Assembly (NCBI GenBank): GCA_963757335.1
Contig: CAVWRJ010000013.1
Coordinates: 558,001 to 622,000, forward strand
Source: DASQPA01 sp963757335
GTDB lineage: Bacteria; Acidobacteriota; Thermoanaerobaculia; Multivoradales; UBA5704
Direction of reading: 5' to 3'
DNA length: 64,000 nucleotides
Shown: positions 25,223 through 36,573 of the stretch, one piece after another
Numbering within the stretch: position 1 is the stretch's first letter
How the letters are laid out: each line of letters starts with the position of its first letter
Program-made: the position numbers and the translations under genes
The notes under the pieces: generated by a model
Seen by the model: only the letters and a program-made list of their open reading frames with translations
What the model was told of the DNA's origin: nothing
Database searches by the model: none

Positions 25223-27494
25223 CTACCCCACCTCCAACGCCGATACATTCTGGAAACCCCGCGGCAGCTTGGCGCCGCGCTGGGCGCGCTGGCCGACGAA
25301 GGGCTGGTACTCGGCGGGTTTGAGGTTGATGTAGCGCTTGCCGGCATGGACGCGCACCGGGGCGCCCTCCTCGTGGAGCACGGCGACGGCGACCATGTTC
25401 TCTCCGGGCTTGACGTGGAGGATGCGGTTCCCCTTGCCGCGGCCTAGGAGCGGCAGGTCGGTGATGGGGAAGATCAGGAGCCGCCCCTCGTCGGAGGCGG
25501 CGACGAGGAGGTCGTTGTCCATGTCCGGCACTCGGAGGGGCACCAGCACCCGGGCGCCCTCCGGGACGGTCAGGACCGCCTTGCCCGCCCGGTTCTTGGC
25601 GTAGAGGTCCTTCAGCTGGACAACGAAGCCGTAGCCGGCGGTCGTCGCCAGGAGTAAGAAGTCGTCGTCGCCCCCCATCAGCACGCTGACGAAGGAGGCC
25701 CCCGGGGGCGGCTGGAGCTGGGAGGAGAGCGGTTCCCCCTGGCCGCGGGCGGAGGGGAGGGCGTGGGCGGCGAGCGAGTAGGTGCGGCCGGTCGAGTCGA
25801 GGAAGACGGCGGACTGGTTGCTCCGCCCCTTCGCCGCCTGGAGAAAGCCGTCCCCGGACTTGTAGGAGAGCTCGCGGGGATCGAGCTCGTGCCCCTTGGC
25901 GGCGCGCACCCAGCCCTTCTCGGAGAGCACCACGGTGACCGGCTCGGTGGGGAGGAGCGCCGTCTCGTCGAGCGCCTTCGCCGCCTCGCGGGTGACGATG
26001 GGCGAGCGCCGGGGGTCGCCGAACTCCTTGGCGTCGGCCTCGATCTCCTCTCTCACTTTGCGGCGCAGTCGCGCCTCGGAGGAGAGGATCTTCTCCAGTC
26101 CGTCGCGCTCCTTGGCGAGCGCCGCCTGCTCGCCGCGGATCTTGACCTCCTCCAGGCGGGCGATGTGGCGGAGCTTCAACTCCAGGATCGCCTCGGCCTG
26201 AACGTCGGTCAGCTCGAAGCGGCGCATGAGGACCGGCTTCGGCTCCTCCTCGGTGCGGATGATCCGGATCACCTCGTCGATGTTCAGATAGGCGATGAGG
26301 TAGCCGTTCAGGACGTGCAGGCGGGCGAGGACCTTGTCGTAACGGAACTGCAGCCGCCGGCGCACCGTCTCGGTGCGGAAACGCAGCCAGTCAGCGAGGA
26401 TGCCGCGGAGAGTGAAAAGCCGCGGCCGGCCGTCGAGGCCGATGGCGGTCAGGTTGACCCGGTAGGTCCGCTCTAGGTCGGTGGTGGCGAAGAGGTGGGC
26501 CATCAGCTCGTCTAAATCCACCCGGTTCGAGCGCGGGGTGACGACTAAACGGGTGGGGTTCTCGTGGTCCGACTCGTCCCGCAGGTCCTCGACCATGGGG
26601 AGCTTCTTCGCCTGCATCTGGGCGGCGATCTGGGCGAGCACCTTGGCCCCCGAGACCTGGTAGGGGAGGGCGGTCACCACCACGTCCCCGTTCTCCCGCT
26701 CCCAGGTGGCGCGCATGCGGACCGAGCCGGCGCCGGTCTCGTAGATCTTCCGGATCTCGGCGCGCGGGCTGATGATCTCGGCGTCGGTGGGGAAGTCGGG
26801 GCCGGCCACGGCGTCCAGGAGCGCTCTCGTCGCCGACCATGGGATCGTCGAGGAGAAGGAGGCAGGCGGCGACGATCTCCCCCACGTTGTGGGGCAGGAT
26901 GTCGGTCGCCATGCCGACCGCGATCCCCGAGGCGCCGTTCAAGAGGACGTGCGGCAGGCGCGCCGGCAGCAGCCGGGGCTCGTCCAAGGTGCCGTCGAAG
27001 TTCGCTCCCCAGGGGACCGTCCCCTGGCCCAGCTCGGAGAGCAGGACCTGGGAGAAGCGGGTGAGCCGGGCCTCGGTGTAGCGCATGGCGGCGAACGACT
27101 TGGGATCGTCCTGCGAGCCCCAGTTGCCCTGGCCGTCGACCAACGGATAGCGGACGGAGAACGGCTGGGCCATGAGGACCATCGCCTCGTAGCAGGCGGT
27201 GTCGCCATGGGGGTGGAACTTGCCGAGGACGTCGCCCACGGTGCGCGCCGACTTCTTGAACTTGGCGGCCGCCGAGAGCCCCAGCTCGGACATGGCGTAG
27301 ATGATCCGCCGCTGCACCGGTTTCAGGCCGTCCGCGACATGCGGCAGGGCGCGGTCGAGGACGACATACATCGAGTAGTCGAGGTACGCCTTCTCGGTGA
27401 ACTCGGCGAGCGGCTGGCGCTCGGACTCGACGAAGGGGAGGATCGGCGAGGCTCCCTTCCCGTCGCTCCCTTTCCCGCGGGTGGACTTGCGCAT
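25223..27494 (-). CDS. parC: DNA topoisomerase IV subunit A, frame broken once
   Basis: ParC cuts and rejoins DNA in the ParC2ParE2 enzyme that unlinks daughter chromosomes. The N-terminal part keeps EFTEKAYLDYSMYVVLDRAL, FHPHGDTACYEAMVLMAQPF and the catalytic Tyr139 in FAAMRYTEARL. The second part keeps PDFPTDAEIISPRAEIR, the coiled coil and the C-terminal beta-pinwheel. The halves are in different frames; one extra base near 26828 (GAGAGCGCTCCTGGAC) separates DDPMVGDE from LLDAVAGPDF. As parC is essential, this is most likely a sequence error. Sequence is closest in style to proteobacterial ParC. ATG is at 27494, two bases after the parE stop. Confidence 0.93.
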
Positions 27495-27496
27495 CC

Positions 27497-29446
<1,950 letters not shown>

Positions 29447-29583
29447 ACGTCGGGTCGGTTCTCCAGGTTCCTTTAGAAGCGTCAGCGGTTTCCGGGCGGC
29501 CATGATACAGGAGGCCCACCCAGTACCGCAACCGGTGTCGCCAGGGGAGGTCCCAGGCTTCGCCGACATGGCCGAGTTCCCAC

Positions 29584-29612
29584 TTGACGCAACCGGTTCC
29601 CTCTGATAGCTT
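29584..29612 (+). promoter_or_regulatory. sigma70-like promoter of the DUF1579 gene
   Basis: TTGACG, 17-base spacer, TAGCTT, about 36 bases before the ATG. The parE gene diverges on the other side. Confidence 0.5.
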
Positions 29613-29648
29613 AGGCGTTAACCCAGCGTAATACAAGGAGGAAGTGAG

Positions 29649-30257
29649 ATGAAGATCCGCTCTGCCGTCGCCCCGCTCCTGCTCGCCGCCGCGCTCGCCC
29701 CCGCCGCCCTTCTCGCCCAGGGAGACAAGCCGGCCGCTCCGCCGGCCATGCCCGCCGGGGAGATGGAAGCCATGATGAAGGTCGCCGCCCCCGGCGAGCA
29801 CCACAAGCCGCTCCAGCGCTACGTGGGCGACTGGACCTACACGATGAAGATGTTCATGGCGCCCGGCCAGCCGGCGATGGAGTCGGTCGGCACCATGCAC
29901 GCCGAGCCGATCCTCGGCGGGCGGTACGTCCAGTCGGTCTACAAGGGCGATTTCATGGGCCAGCCCTTCGAGGGCCGCAGCACCGACGGCTACGACAACA
30001 TGGCCAAGCAGTACGTCGGCTCGTGGGTGGACAACGCCGGCACCGGCATCATGAGCTCGACCGGCAGCTGTGACGCCTCCTGCAAGTCGTTCACCTATGT
30101 CGCCAGCATGATGGACCCCATGTCCGGCAAGAAGATCGACACCAAGCAGGTCATCACCTGGCTGGACGACAACAGCTTCAGGATGGAGATGTTCATGGTC
30201 GACCCCGCGTCGGGGAAGTCCACGAAGACGATGGAATCGACGGCGAAGCGGAAGTAG
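29649..30257 (+). CDS. exported DUF1579 protein
   Basis: A 202-residue protein with signal peptide KIRSAVAPLLLAAALAPAALLAQ. The mature part carries DUF1579 marks: PGEHHKPLQRYVGDWTYTMK, AEPILGGRYVQSVYKG, GYDNMAKQYVGSWVD and late DPMSGKK. The family is a lipocalin-like barrel of unknown function, common as secreted proteins. AAGGAGG and the ATG are well spaced. Two cysteines lie close together (about residues 143-147). Confidence 0.9.
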   Translation: MKIRSAVAPLLLAAALAPAALLAQGDKPAAPPAMPAGEMEAMMKVAAPGEHHKPLQRYVGDWTYTMKMFMAPGQPAMESVGTMHAEPILGGRYVQSVYKGDFMGQPFEGRSTDGYDNMAKQYVGSWVDNAGTGIMSSTGSCDASCKSFTYVASMMDPMSGKKIDTKQVITWLDDNSFRMEMFMVDPASGKSTKTMESTAKRK

Positions 30258-30269
30258 GAGCCGAGCTCT

Positions 30270-31427
30270 TCAGGGTTCGATCTCGAACCCCCGCGCCAGG
30301 GAGTCGGCGATGGCGAGCCCCGCTAAGGTCGGCACGATCCGGCTCCCCTCCACGGTGACCCGGAAGTCGGCGGCGAGCTGCTCGACGAAGGCGGCGTTCC
30401 TCGCCAGGAGGTCGATGCCGTAGCGCGCGCGGACCCGTTCGAGATCAACCCCCGCGTAGGTACGGAAGCCGAGCATCAGCTCCTCTAAGGCGAGCTGCTC
30501 GGCTTCCAGCTCTTCCGATCCGGCAACGGGACGCTCGCCACGGGCGATCCGCGCCTGCCACGCCCCCAGCTGCCGCTCGTTCCACCAGCGCCGAGCCGCG
30601 CCGGCTCCCGAAAACGAGTGAGCGGAGGGGCCGAGCCCCAGGTAGGGGGTGTGGTCCCAGTACTTCCGGTTGTGGCGCGAGCGGTGCTCCGGGGCGCGGG
30701 CGAAGTTCGAGACCTCGTAGCCGGGCCAGTCGGCGTCGGCCAGCAGAGTGTGGGTGAGGAGGAAGAGATCCGCCTGGGCCGGCTCGGGCAGCTCGGCGAG
30801 CTGCCCCTTCTCGGCCAGATGCCCGAAAGGGGTCCCCTCGTGGACCGTCAGCTGATAGCAGGAGAGATGGTCCGGGGAGAGCGCCACGGCCGCCTCCAGG
30901 TCCCGCCGCCAGGCGGTCACGTCCTGGTCCGGGAGGCCGTAGATGAGGTCGACCGAGACCGTGTGAAACCCAGCCTCGCGCGCCAGGAGCACGCTCCGCC
31001 GCGCTTCTTCGGAGGTGTGCCGGCGACCCAGGAAGGCGAGGTTGCCAGCGTCGAACGACTGAATCCCGAGCGAAAGCGTGCGGACCCCCAAGCCCCGCCA
31101 GGCGGCCAGGCTCGCTGGCGTCACGTCCTCCGGGTTGGCTTCGAGGAAGATCCACGCCTCGGGGGAGATGTCGAGAGAAGCGCGGAGAGCCTCGACGATC
31201 CGCGCCAGCTCGTCCGCCTCCAGGGCCGAAGGGGTGCCGCCGCCAAAGTAGACCGTGTCGAACGAGAACGGCTCCCCCGACCACAGACCGGCCTCGGCGA
31301 TCAGGCTCTCGGTGAACTCTTGGCGCCGCCGGCGTCCCCCCGTGGTGACCGCGAAATCGCAGTAGGGGCAGATCTTCGAGCAGAAGGGGACGTGGAGGTA
31401 GAGGCCGGCTCCTGGGGAAGGGATCAA
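30270..31427 (-). CDS. hemW: HemW-like radical SAM heme chaperone
   Basis: A 385-residue radical SAM protein. The [4Fe-4S] motif is LHVPFCSKICPYCDF (Cys16, 20, 23), with VYFGGGTPSALE, LEANPEDVT, LGIQSFDAGNLAFLGRRHT and VSVDLIYGLPDQ following. The HemW C-terminal domain (YWDHTPYLGLGPSAHSF, ELMLGFRTYAGVD) is present. Only CxxxCxxC is present, which separates it from HemN-type oxidases. The TTG start overlaps the stop of the DUF5615 gene (TTGA), so translation is coupled to a toxin-antitoxin-like pair; a later start is also possible. HemW inserts heme into respiratory enzymes. Confidence 0.88.
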   Translation of the reverse strand: MIPSPGAGLYLHVPFCSKICPYCDFAVTTGGRRRRQEFTESLIAEAGLWSGEPFSFDTVYFGGGTPSALEADELARIVEALRASLDISPEAWIFLEANPEDVTPASLAAWRGLGVRTLSLGIQSFDAGNLAFLGRRHTSEEARRSVLLAREAGFHTVSVDLIYGLPDQDVTAWRRDLEAAVALSPDHLSCYQLTVHEGTPFGHLAEKGQLAELPEPAQADLFLLTHTLLADADWPGYEVSNFARAPEHRSRHNRKYWDHTPYLGLGPSAHSFSGAGAARRWWNERQLGAWQARIARGERPVAGSEELEAEQLALEELMLGFRTYAGVDLERVRARYGIDLLARNAAFVEQLAADFRVTVEGSRIVPTLAGLAIADSLARGFEIEP

Positions 31428-31783
31428 CCCCAGGCGCTCAAGTACTCGACGTGGTTTCTCATCTCTTCGGGAGATCTCGTAGCGATCAGCTTCAAGAGGC
31501 GGCGCATCTGTTCTCCTACCGAGTACTGCTGCTGTTTCGAAAGGACGAGGCCGCAATGGGATCTGCCTTCGATCAGCCAACTCGTGTGCAGTCGATGGAA
31601 GTCGCCGACGTTGAAGCTGTAGAGGATTCGTCCCTGCGCGGCAGCGTACTCGAGGTGGTGAGAGTCACTCCTCTCGACCATTCCAGCTTCGAGAGCGCTC
31701 AGCACGTCCACTCCGCGCGCCTTGAGAGCCCGGACCAGATCCCCATCCATGGAATCCTCGTCCAGGTAGAGCCGGATCTTCAA
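31424..31783 (-). CDS. DUF5615 PIN-like protein (putative toxin)
   Basis: A 119-residue protein with a Mut7-C/PIN-like core: IRLYLDEDSMDGDLVRALKARGVDV carries the acidic DED, SALEAGMVERSDSHHLEYAA and YSFNVGDFHRLH follow. In such pairs DUF5615 is the putative nuclease toxin and DUF433 its antitoxin. Starts 15 bases after the DUF433 stop and overlaps the start of hemW by four bases. Confidence 0.85.
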   Translation of the reverse strand: MKIRLYLDEDSMDGDLVRALKARGVDVLSALEAGMVERSDSHHLEYAAAQGRILYSFNVGDFHRLHTSWLIEGRSHCGLVLSKQQQYSVGEQMRRLLKLIATRSPEEMRNHVEYLSAWG

Positions 31784-31798
31784 AGCTGCAATCCGTGC

Positions 31799-32074
31799 TC
31801 ACGCACTCGCGGCGAGCGTATCCGCCTCCTGCTCCTCACCTGCCAGGTCGGCCTCGATCTCCTGCCGGTTGGCGTGGTAGTAGGCGAGCGCGGCATGGAC
31901 CTGAGCCAGCGAGAGGTGGCCCAGACGGTCGGCGATCTCTTCCGGCGCGAGCCCCAGCTTGTACCAGCCCACGACTCGATGAACGGTCACCCCTGTCCCG
32001 CGGAGGCGAGGGCGTCCCCCGCGGATCTCTGGGCTGCTGACGATCAGCGTTCCAATATCGATGAGCGTTGCCAT
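31799..32074 (-). CDS. DUF433 protein (putative antitoxin)
   Basis: A 91-residue DUF433 protein: LIVSSPEIRGGRPRLRGTGVTVHRVVGWYKLGLAPEEIA is the family core, a small helix-turn-helix-like fold. The acidic tail EADLAGEEQEADTL could bind the partner. Lies between hflX and DUF5615. Known mostly from genome neighbourhoods as partner of DUF5615. Confidence 0.88.
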   Translation of the reverse strand: MATLIDIGTLIVSSPEIRGGRPRLRGTGVTVHRVVGWYKLGLAPEEIADRLGHLSLAQVHAALAYYHANRQEIEADLAGEEQEADTLAASA

Positions 32075-32098
32075 GACGGCCCTCCTCGGGGGACCATC

Positions 32099-33805
32099 TT
32101 AATACACCGGAGATTCCACCTCATACCGCTTGACGAGCGGCTCGTCGCGTCCCAACCGCTCCTCGGCCACCCGGATGAGCTCCCCCATCCCCTGGCGCTT
32201 CGCCGCGGAAACCGCCACGCCGTCGTAGCGGGCCACCCCGTTGGCGACCTCTCCTGGGTCGACGAGGTCGGCCTTATTCAAGACCACCAGGCGCTCGATC
32301 CCGTCGAGCTTCAGCTCTTCCAGGATGCGCACCACTGCCTCGTACTTCTTCTCCAGGCGGGGATCGGCCACGTCGACGACGTGGAGGAGGAGGTCGGCGT
32401 CGGCGAGCTCTTCGAGCGTGGCACGGAAGGCGGCGATCAGGTCCTTGGGGAGGTCGGTCAGGAACCCCACGGTGTCGGTCAGCACCACCTCGCCCTCGCG
32501 CGGGAAGCGCAGCCGGCGGCTGGTGGGGTCGAGGGTCATGAAGAGCTGGTCCGCGGCCTCGACCTCGCTGCCGGTCAAGGCATTGAGGAGCGTGCTCTTC
32601 CCGGCATTGGTGTAGCCGACGATCGAGAGCACCGGGATCTTCTCCTCCCGCCTCCGCCGTCGCCTGAGGTCGCGCTGGCGCGACAGGCTCTTGATCTGCT
32701 TTTCGAGCGAGCTGATGCGGTCGCGGATGCGCCGCCTTCCGACCTCCATCACCGTCTCGCCCGGACCCCGGCCGCCGATGCCGCCCGCCAGCCGGGACAG
32801 GCCGGCGTCCCGCTCGGTCAGCCGCGGCAGGTCGTACTTGAGCTGGGCCAGCTCGACCTGGAGCTTGCCGTCGCGGCTCTTGGCGCGCTGGGCAAAGACG
32901 TCCAGGATGAGCTGGGTGCGGTCGATGGCCTTCAGACCCGTGGCATCCTCGAAGGCGCGCGACTGGCCGGGTTTCAGGTCGAGGTCGAAGATGGCGACCG
33001 TGGCGCGGCTCCGCATGGCTTCGAGCACGATGTCCTGGAGCTTGCCGCTCCCCACCACGGTCCGCGGATGGACCTGCGCCCGGCGCTGGCGGACGGTGCC
33101 GGCGATGGCGAGCCCCGCCGAGCGCACGAGGTCGAGGGTCTCCTCGAAATGCTCGTCGTCCGGGTTCAAGCCGATGACGAGCGCCCGCTCGCGGTCGGTC
33201 TCCCCCGCCGCCGAGGTCACCCGGGCGAACTCGGCCTCGAGGGCGCGGATCGTCGCCTCGAAGTCGAAGTCGAGGCGGTAGAGCTCGGGGGCGGAGAGGC
33301 GCTCGAACGGCTCGGCGGCATCCGCCTTGGCGTCGCCGCCCGGCTCCGGCCCGGAGCGCGGCGCCTGGGGCGAGAGGTGGGCGACCTCGACCTTCCCGGG
33401 CAGGCCATCGGGCAGCGCCTCGACCATCGCCACCAGGTCGAGCCGCAGGAGGGCGAGGTCGTTCAAATCGTCCTTGGTGAGCGGCTCGCCGCGCAGATGG
33501 GTGTGGACCAGGCGGAGGCCCCGGAAGCGGCCGACGCCGCCCCGCAGCCGCCCGATGTCGGGGAGGGTCAGGCTGTGGGCGTCGCCTACGATGACGTTCT
33601 TGACCGCGCCGTCGCGCGAGAGGAGCACCCCGACCTGGCGGTTGATCTCCCGGGAGATTTCGGTCAGGTGGCGGGCGAGCTCGGGGGAGACCACCTGCTC
33701 GGGCGGCACCCGCCGGCGGAAGGTCCGTTCGAGCGCCCGTACCACCGAGGTCTTCAAGCCACGGATGTCGCCGTCGAGGTTCGCGATCTCGTCAATCTCC
33801 TTCAG
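32099..33805 (-). CDS. hflX: ribosome-associated GTPase HflX
   Basis: A 568-residue HflX that dissociates stalled or dormant 70S ribosomes. The N-terminal domain has RRRVPPEQVVSPELARHL and LLSRDGAVKNVIVGDA, followed by a long HflX middle (VVGSGKLQD, LDVFAQRAKSRDGKLQVELAQ, GGIGGRGPGETVMEVGRR). The GTPase has GYTNAGKSTLLNAL near residue 395, DTVGFL and NKAD. No ATG, GTG or TTG is placed to include the conserved N-terminus. A CTG at 33805 overlaps the upstream LON-gene stop (CTGA) and is the best start. A later TTG would lose about ten residues. Confidence 0.9.
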   Translation of the reverse strand: MKEIDEIANLDGDIRGLKTSVVRALERTFRRRVPPEQVVSPELARHLTEISREINRQVGVLLSRDGAVKNVIVGDAHSLTLPDIGRLRGGVGRFRGLRLVHTHLRGEPLTKDDLNDLALLRLDLVAMVEALPDGLPGKVEVAHLSPQAPRSGPEPGGDAKADAAEPFERLSAPELYRLDFDFEATIRALEAEFARVTSAAGETDRERALVIGLNPDDEHFEETLDLVRSAGLAIAGTVRQRRAQVHPRTVVGSGKLQDIVLEAMRSRATVAIFDLDLKPGQSRAFEDATGLKAIDRTQLILDVFAQRAKSRDGKLQVELAQLKYDLPRLTERDAGLSRLAGGIGGRGPGETVMEVGRRRIRDRISSLEKQIKSLSRQRDLRRRRRREEKIPVLSIVGYTNAGKSTLLNALTGSEVEAADQLFMTLDPTSRRLRFPREGEVVLTDTVGFLTDLPKDLIAAFRATLEELADADLLLHVVDVADPRLEKKYEAVVRILEELKLDGIERLVVLNKADLVDPGEVANGVARYDGVAVSAAKRQGMGELIRVAEERLGRDEPLVKRYEVESPVY

Positions 33806-34479
33806 TTGAGGGTCGGGGGGGAGTAGTACTCTTCCGGGCTCGTCGGTTCGAGCCCCATCCCCATCAGGGCCAGGAGCAGCTCCTCGCGCGCTTCCGGGTC
33901 GGGCGCTTCGAGGAGCGCCTGCTTTTCGGCCGGAGGAAAGGGCAGGGCGACGCTCAGGCCGTTGACCAGCGACACCCCCGGGAGGGCGCCCAGGAGGTCG
34001 TAGTCGAGGTCCAGCCGGTGCGCCTCGCCGAAGCTCTTGAGCGCCTGCAGCAGCCGGCCGGGCGAGAGCGGGTGCGCGATCTCCTGGAAGTCGCCCTCGA
34101 AACCTGTGTAGTCGACGACCGCCCGGCGGTAGCCGCGGACGAGCGGCAGCTCCTTGCGGACCCGAAAGCGGGTCACCCCCTTCAAGAGGAGGAGGAAGCG
34201 CCCGTCCGCCTGCGGCTCGCAGCGCTCGATCCGCCCGGCGCACCCGACGTCGTAGAGCCCCGGGTTTTCGGGCGGCAGGTCGAGCGCCGGCCAGTTGTCC
34301 TGGCGCGGCACGAAGGGCTGGATCATCCCGACGTGCTGCCCCTCTTCCATCGCGTCCGTCACCAGGTTCCGGTAGCGCGGCTCGAAGATGTTGAGCGGCA
34401 GGAAGTTTCCCGGCAGGAGGAGCGACCCGGTCAGCGGGAAGAGCGGGAGGGGCGAGGGGAGGGCCGGGGCTTCGGGCAT
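33802..34479 (-). CDS. LON substrate-binding-domain protein
   Basis: A 225-residue stand-alone Lon N-terminal (PUA-like) domain protein with no ATPase or protease part. LPLFPLTGSLLLPGNFLPLNIFEPRYRNL is the standard opening; GCAGRIERCEPQADGRFLLLLKGVTRFRV follows. Such proteins may recognise unfolded proteins, but function is unknown. ATG 34479. Overlaps hflX. Confidence 0.9.
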   Translation of the reverse strand: MPEAPALPSPLPLFPLTGSLLLPGNFLPLNIFEPRYRNLVTDAMEEGQHVGMIQPFVPRQDNWPALDLPPENPGLYDVGCAGRIERCEPQADGRFLLLLKGVTRFRVRKELPLVRGYRRAVVDYTGFEGDFQEIAHPLSPGRLLQALKSFGEAHRLDLDYDLLGALPGVSLVNGLSVALPFPPAEKQALLEAPDPEAREELLLALMGMGLEPTSPEEYYSPPTLN

Positions 34480-34527
34480 CAATACGTCGTCAACCGGTGT
34501 CGCAGGGGGTTCATTCCCGCCCCGACC

Positions 34528-36324
34528 CTAACTCATCTCGGTCTTCAACACCGCTACGAACGCCTCCTGGGGGATCTCGACGGCCCCCACCATCTTCATC
34601 CGCTTCTTGCCCTCTTTCTGCTTCTCCAGGAGCTTGCGTTTCCGGGAGATGTCGCCGCCGTAGCACTTGGCGATGACGTCCTTGCGGTAAGGGTTGATCG
34701 TCGAGCGGGCGATGACGTTGCCGCCGATCGCCCCCTGGATGGCGATCTTGAAGTTCTGGCGCGGGATGGTCTCGGCGAGCTTCTCGCAGTAGTGGAGAGC
34801 GCGCGGCCGGGCCTTCTCGCGGTGGACGAGCTGCGAGAGGGCATCGACCTTCTCGCCGTTGACCAGAATGTCCACCTTGACGAGGTCGGTCTCCCGGTAG
34901 TCGAGGATCTCGTAGTCGAACGAGCCGTAGCCCTGGGTGATCGTCTTCAAACGATCGTAGAAGTCGAAGAGCACCTCGGCCAAGGGGAGCTCGGAGATCA
35001 CCTGGAGCCGCCCGACCGCCAGGTACTCGAAGCGGGTGTCCACCCCTCGCCGCTCCCGGCAGAGCTCCATGACGACCCCCAAGTAGCGCTCGGGCACCAT
35101 GATCGACGCCTTGATGAAGGGCTCCCAGGCGCTCTTGATGTTCGAGGGGTCGGGGTAGAGGGCCGGGTTGTCGATCTTCTTCAAGCTGCCGTCGTTGAGA
35201 TAGATGTCGTACTGGACCGAGGGGGCGGAGAGGAGGAGCGAAAGGTTGTACTCGCGCTCCAGCCGCTCCTGGACGACGTCCAAGTGGAGGAGGCCGAGGA
35301 AGCCGCAGCGGAAACCGAACCCGAGGGCCGTCGAGGCGTCCTTCTGGTAGGTCAGAGCGGCGTCGTTCAACTTCAGCTTCTCCAGGGCCTTGGCGAGATC
35401 CTCGTACTCGTCGGTCGCCATCGGATAGAGCGACGAGAAGACGACCGGTTTCGCCTCCTTGTAGCCGGGGAGCGGCGCGGCCGCCGAGCGGTCGAACTCG
35501 GTCACGGTGTCGCCCACGGCGATGTCGGAGACCGACTTGACCCCGGCGATGACGTAGCCCACGCCGCCCGCGGCGATCTCTCCGGTCTTGATCCGCCGCA
35601 GCCGGAGCATCCCCACCTCTTCGACCTCGTACTCCCGGGCCGAGTGCATGAGGCGGACCTTCTGCCCGGCCCGGATCGTCCCCTCGACCACCCGGCAGAG
35701 GAGGACCACCCCGCGGTAGATGTCGTACTGGGCGTCGAAGATGAGCGCCCGGAGCGGCGCCTCGGGGTCGCCCTCGGGCGCCGGCAGCCGCGTGACGACC
35801 GCTTCGAGCACGTCGTCGATCCCGATCCCCTGCTTGGCCGAGCAGAGGACGGCGGCATAGGGGTCGAGCCCGAGGTCGGCGTCGATCTCCTCCCGGATGC
35901 GCTCGACGTCGGCCGAGGGGAGGTCGATCTTGTTGATGACCGGGATGACCTCGAGGTCGTACTCCAGGGCGAGATAGAGGTTGGCGACGGTCTGCGCCTC
36001 GACCCCCTGGGAGGCATCGACCAGGAGGAGCGCCCCCTCGCAGGACATCAGCGAACGCCGCACCTCGTGCGAGAAGTCGACATGGCCGGGGGTGTCGATC
36101 AGGTTCAAGGTGTAGGTCACCCCGTCCTGGGCGGTGTAGAGGAGGGAGACCGTGTTGCTCTTGATGGTGATGCCGCGTTCGCGCTCGATGTCCATCGAAT
36201 CCAGGATCTGGTCGCGGAACTCCCGGTCCTCCACCGCCCCGCAGCGCTGGATGAGCCGGTCGGCGAGCGTCGACTTGCCGTGGTCGATGTGGGCGATGAT
36301 GCAGAAGTTCCGGATGCGGTCCAA
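34528..36324 (-). CDS. lepA: elongation factor 4 (LepA)
   Basis: A 598-residue translational GTPase. G1 AHIDHGKST (residues 9-17), ERGITIKSN, DTPGHVDF, NKIDLP and SAKQGIG are in order, then the LepA-specific GFRCGFLGLLHLDVVQERLEREY, and C-terminal AKCYGGDISRKRKLLEKQKEGKKRMK. LepA eases initiation and elongation under stress. TTG at 36324 gives the normal start (DRIRNFCIIAHIDHGKS) with GAGGA six bases upstream. Confidence 0.97.
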   Translation of the reverse strand: MDRIRNFCIIAHIDHGKSTLADRLIQRCGAVEDREFRDQILDSMDIERERGITIKSNTVSLLYTAQDGVTYTLNLIDTPGHVDFSHEVRRSLMSCEGALLLVDASQGVEAQTVANLYLALEYDLEVIPVINKIDLPSADVERIREEIDADLGLDPYAAVLCSAKQGIGIDDVLEAVVTRLPAPEGDPEAPLRALIFDAQYDIYRGVVLLCRVVEGTIRAGQKVRLMHSAREYEVEEVGMLRLRRIKTGEIAAGGVGYVIAGVKSVSDIAVGDTVTEFDRSAAAPLPGYKEAKPVVFSSLYPMATDEYEDLAKALEKLKLNDAALTYQKDASTALGFGFRCGFLGLLHLDVVQERLEREYNLSLLLSAPSVQYDIYLNDGSLKKIDNPALYPDPSNIKSAWEPFIKASIMVPERYLGVVMELCRERRGVDTRFEYLAVGRLQVISELPLAEVLFDFYDRLKTITQGYGSFDYEILDYRETDLVKVDILVNGEKVDALSQLVHREKARPRALHYCEKLAETIPRQNFKIAIQGAIGGNVIARSTINPYRKDVIAKCYGGDISRKRKLLEKQKEGKKRMKMVGAVEIPQEAFVAVLKTEMS

Positions 36325-36573
36325 GGTAAGTCCTCGTAGTCCTGAGCAGGCCAGACTACGGGAGGGGGGCGGGAAAGGCAATGGCCTGGGGCGGATCGGG
36401 GGCACTGCTGGTCTCTGGAGGTCGTTCCTCCTCGGGCCTGGGAACTCGTCTAGGGACCGCGGGGCCGGGGCGAACTCGCGAACGAAGCGGAATCCAGCCT
36501 TCCGGACCCAGGTATGGCTTGGCGGGGGTGCCTAGCTGCCAGTCTCCCTAGCCGGTCGAGATAGCGACAGTTG

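Noticed and set aside
26800..26850. Programmed frameshift in parC
   Set aside because: No slippery heptamer or downstream pseudoknot is evident, and neighbouring genes show the same kind of one-base shift; sequence error is simpler.
30270..31427. Radical SAM protein as maturase of the precursor peptides
   Set aside because: Sequence marks are those of the heme chaperone HemW (CxxxCxxC, HemW C-terminal domain); it is 17 kb away and has no peptide-binding RRE or SPASM domain.
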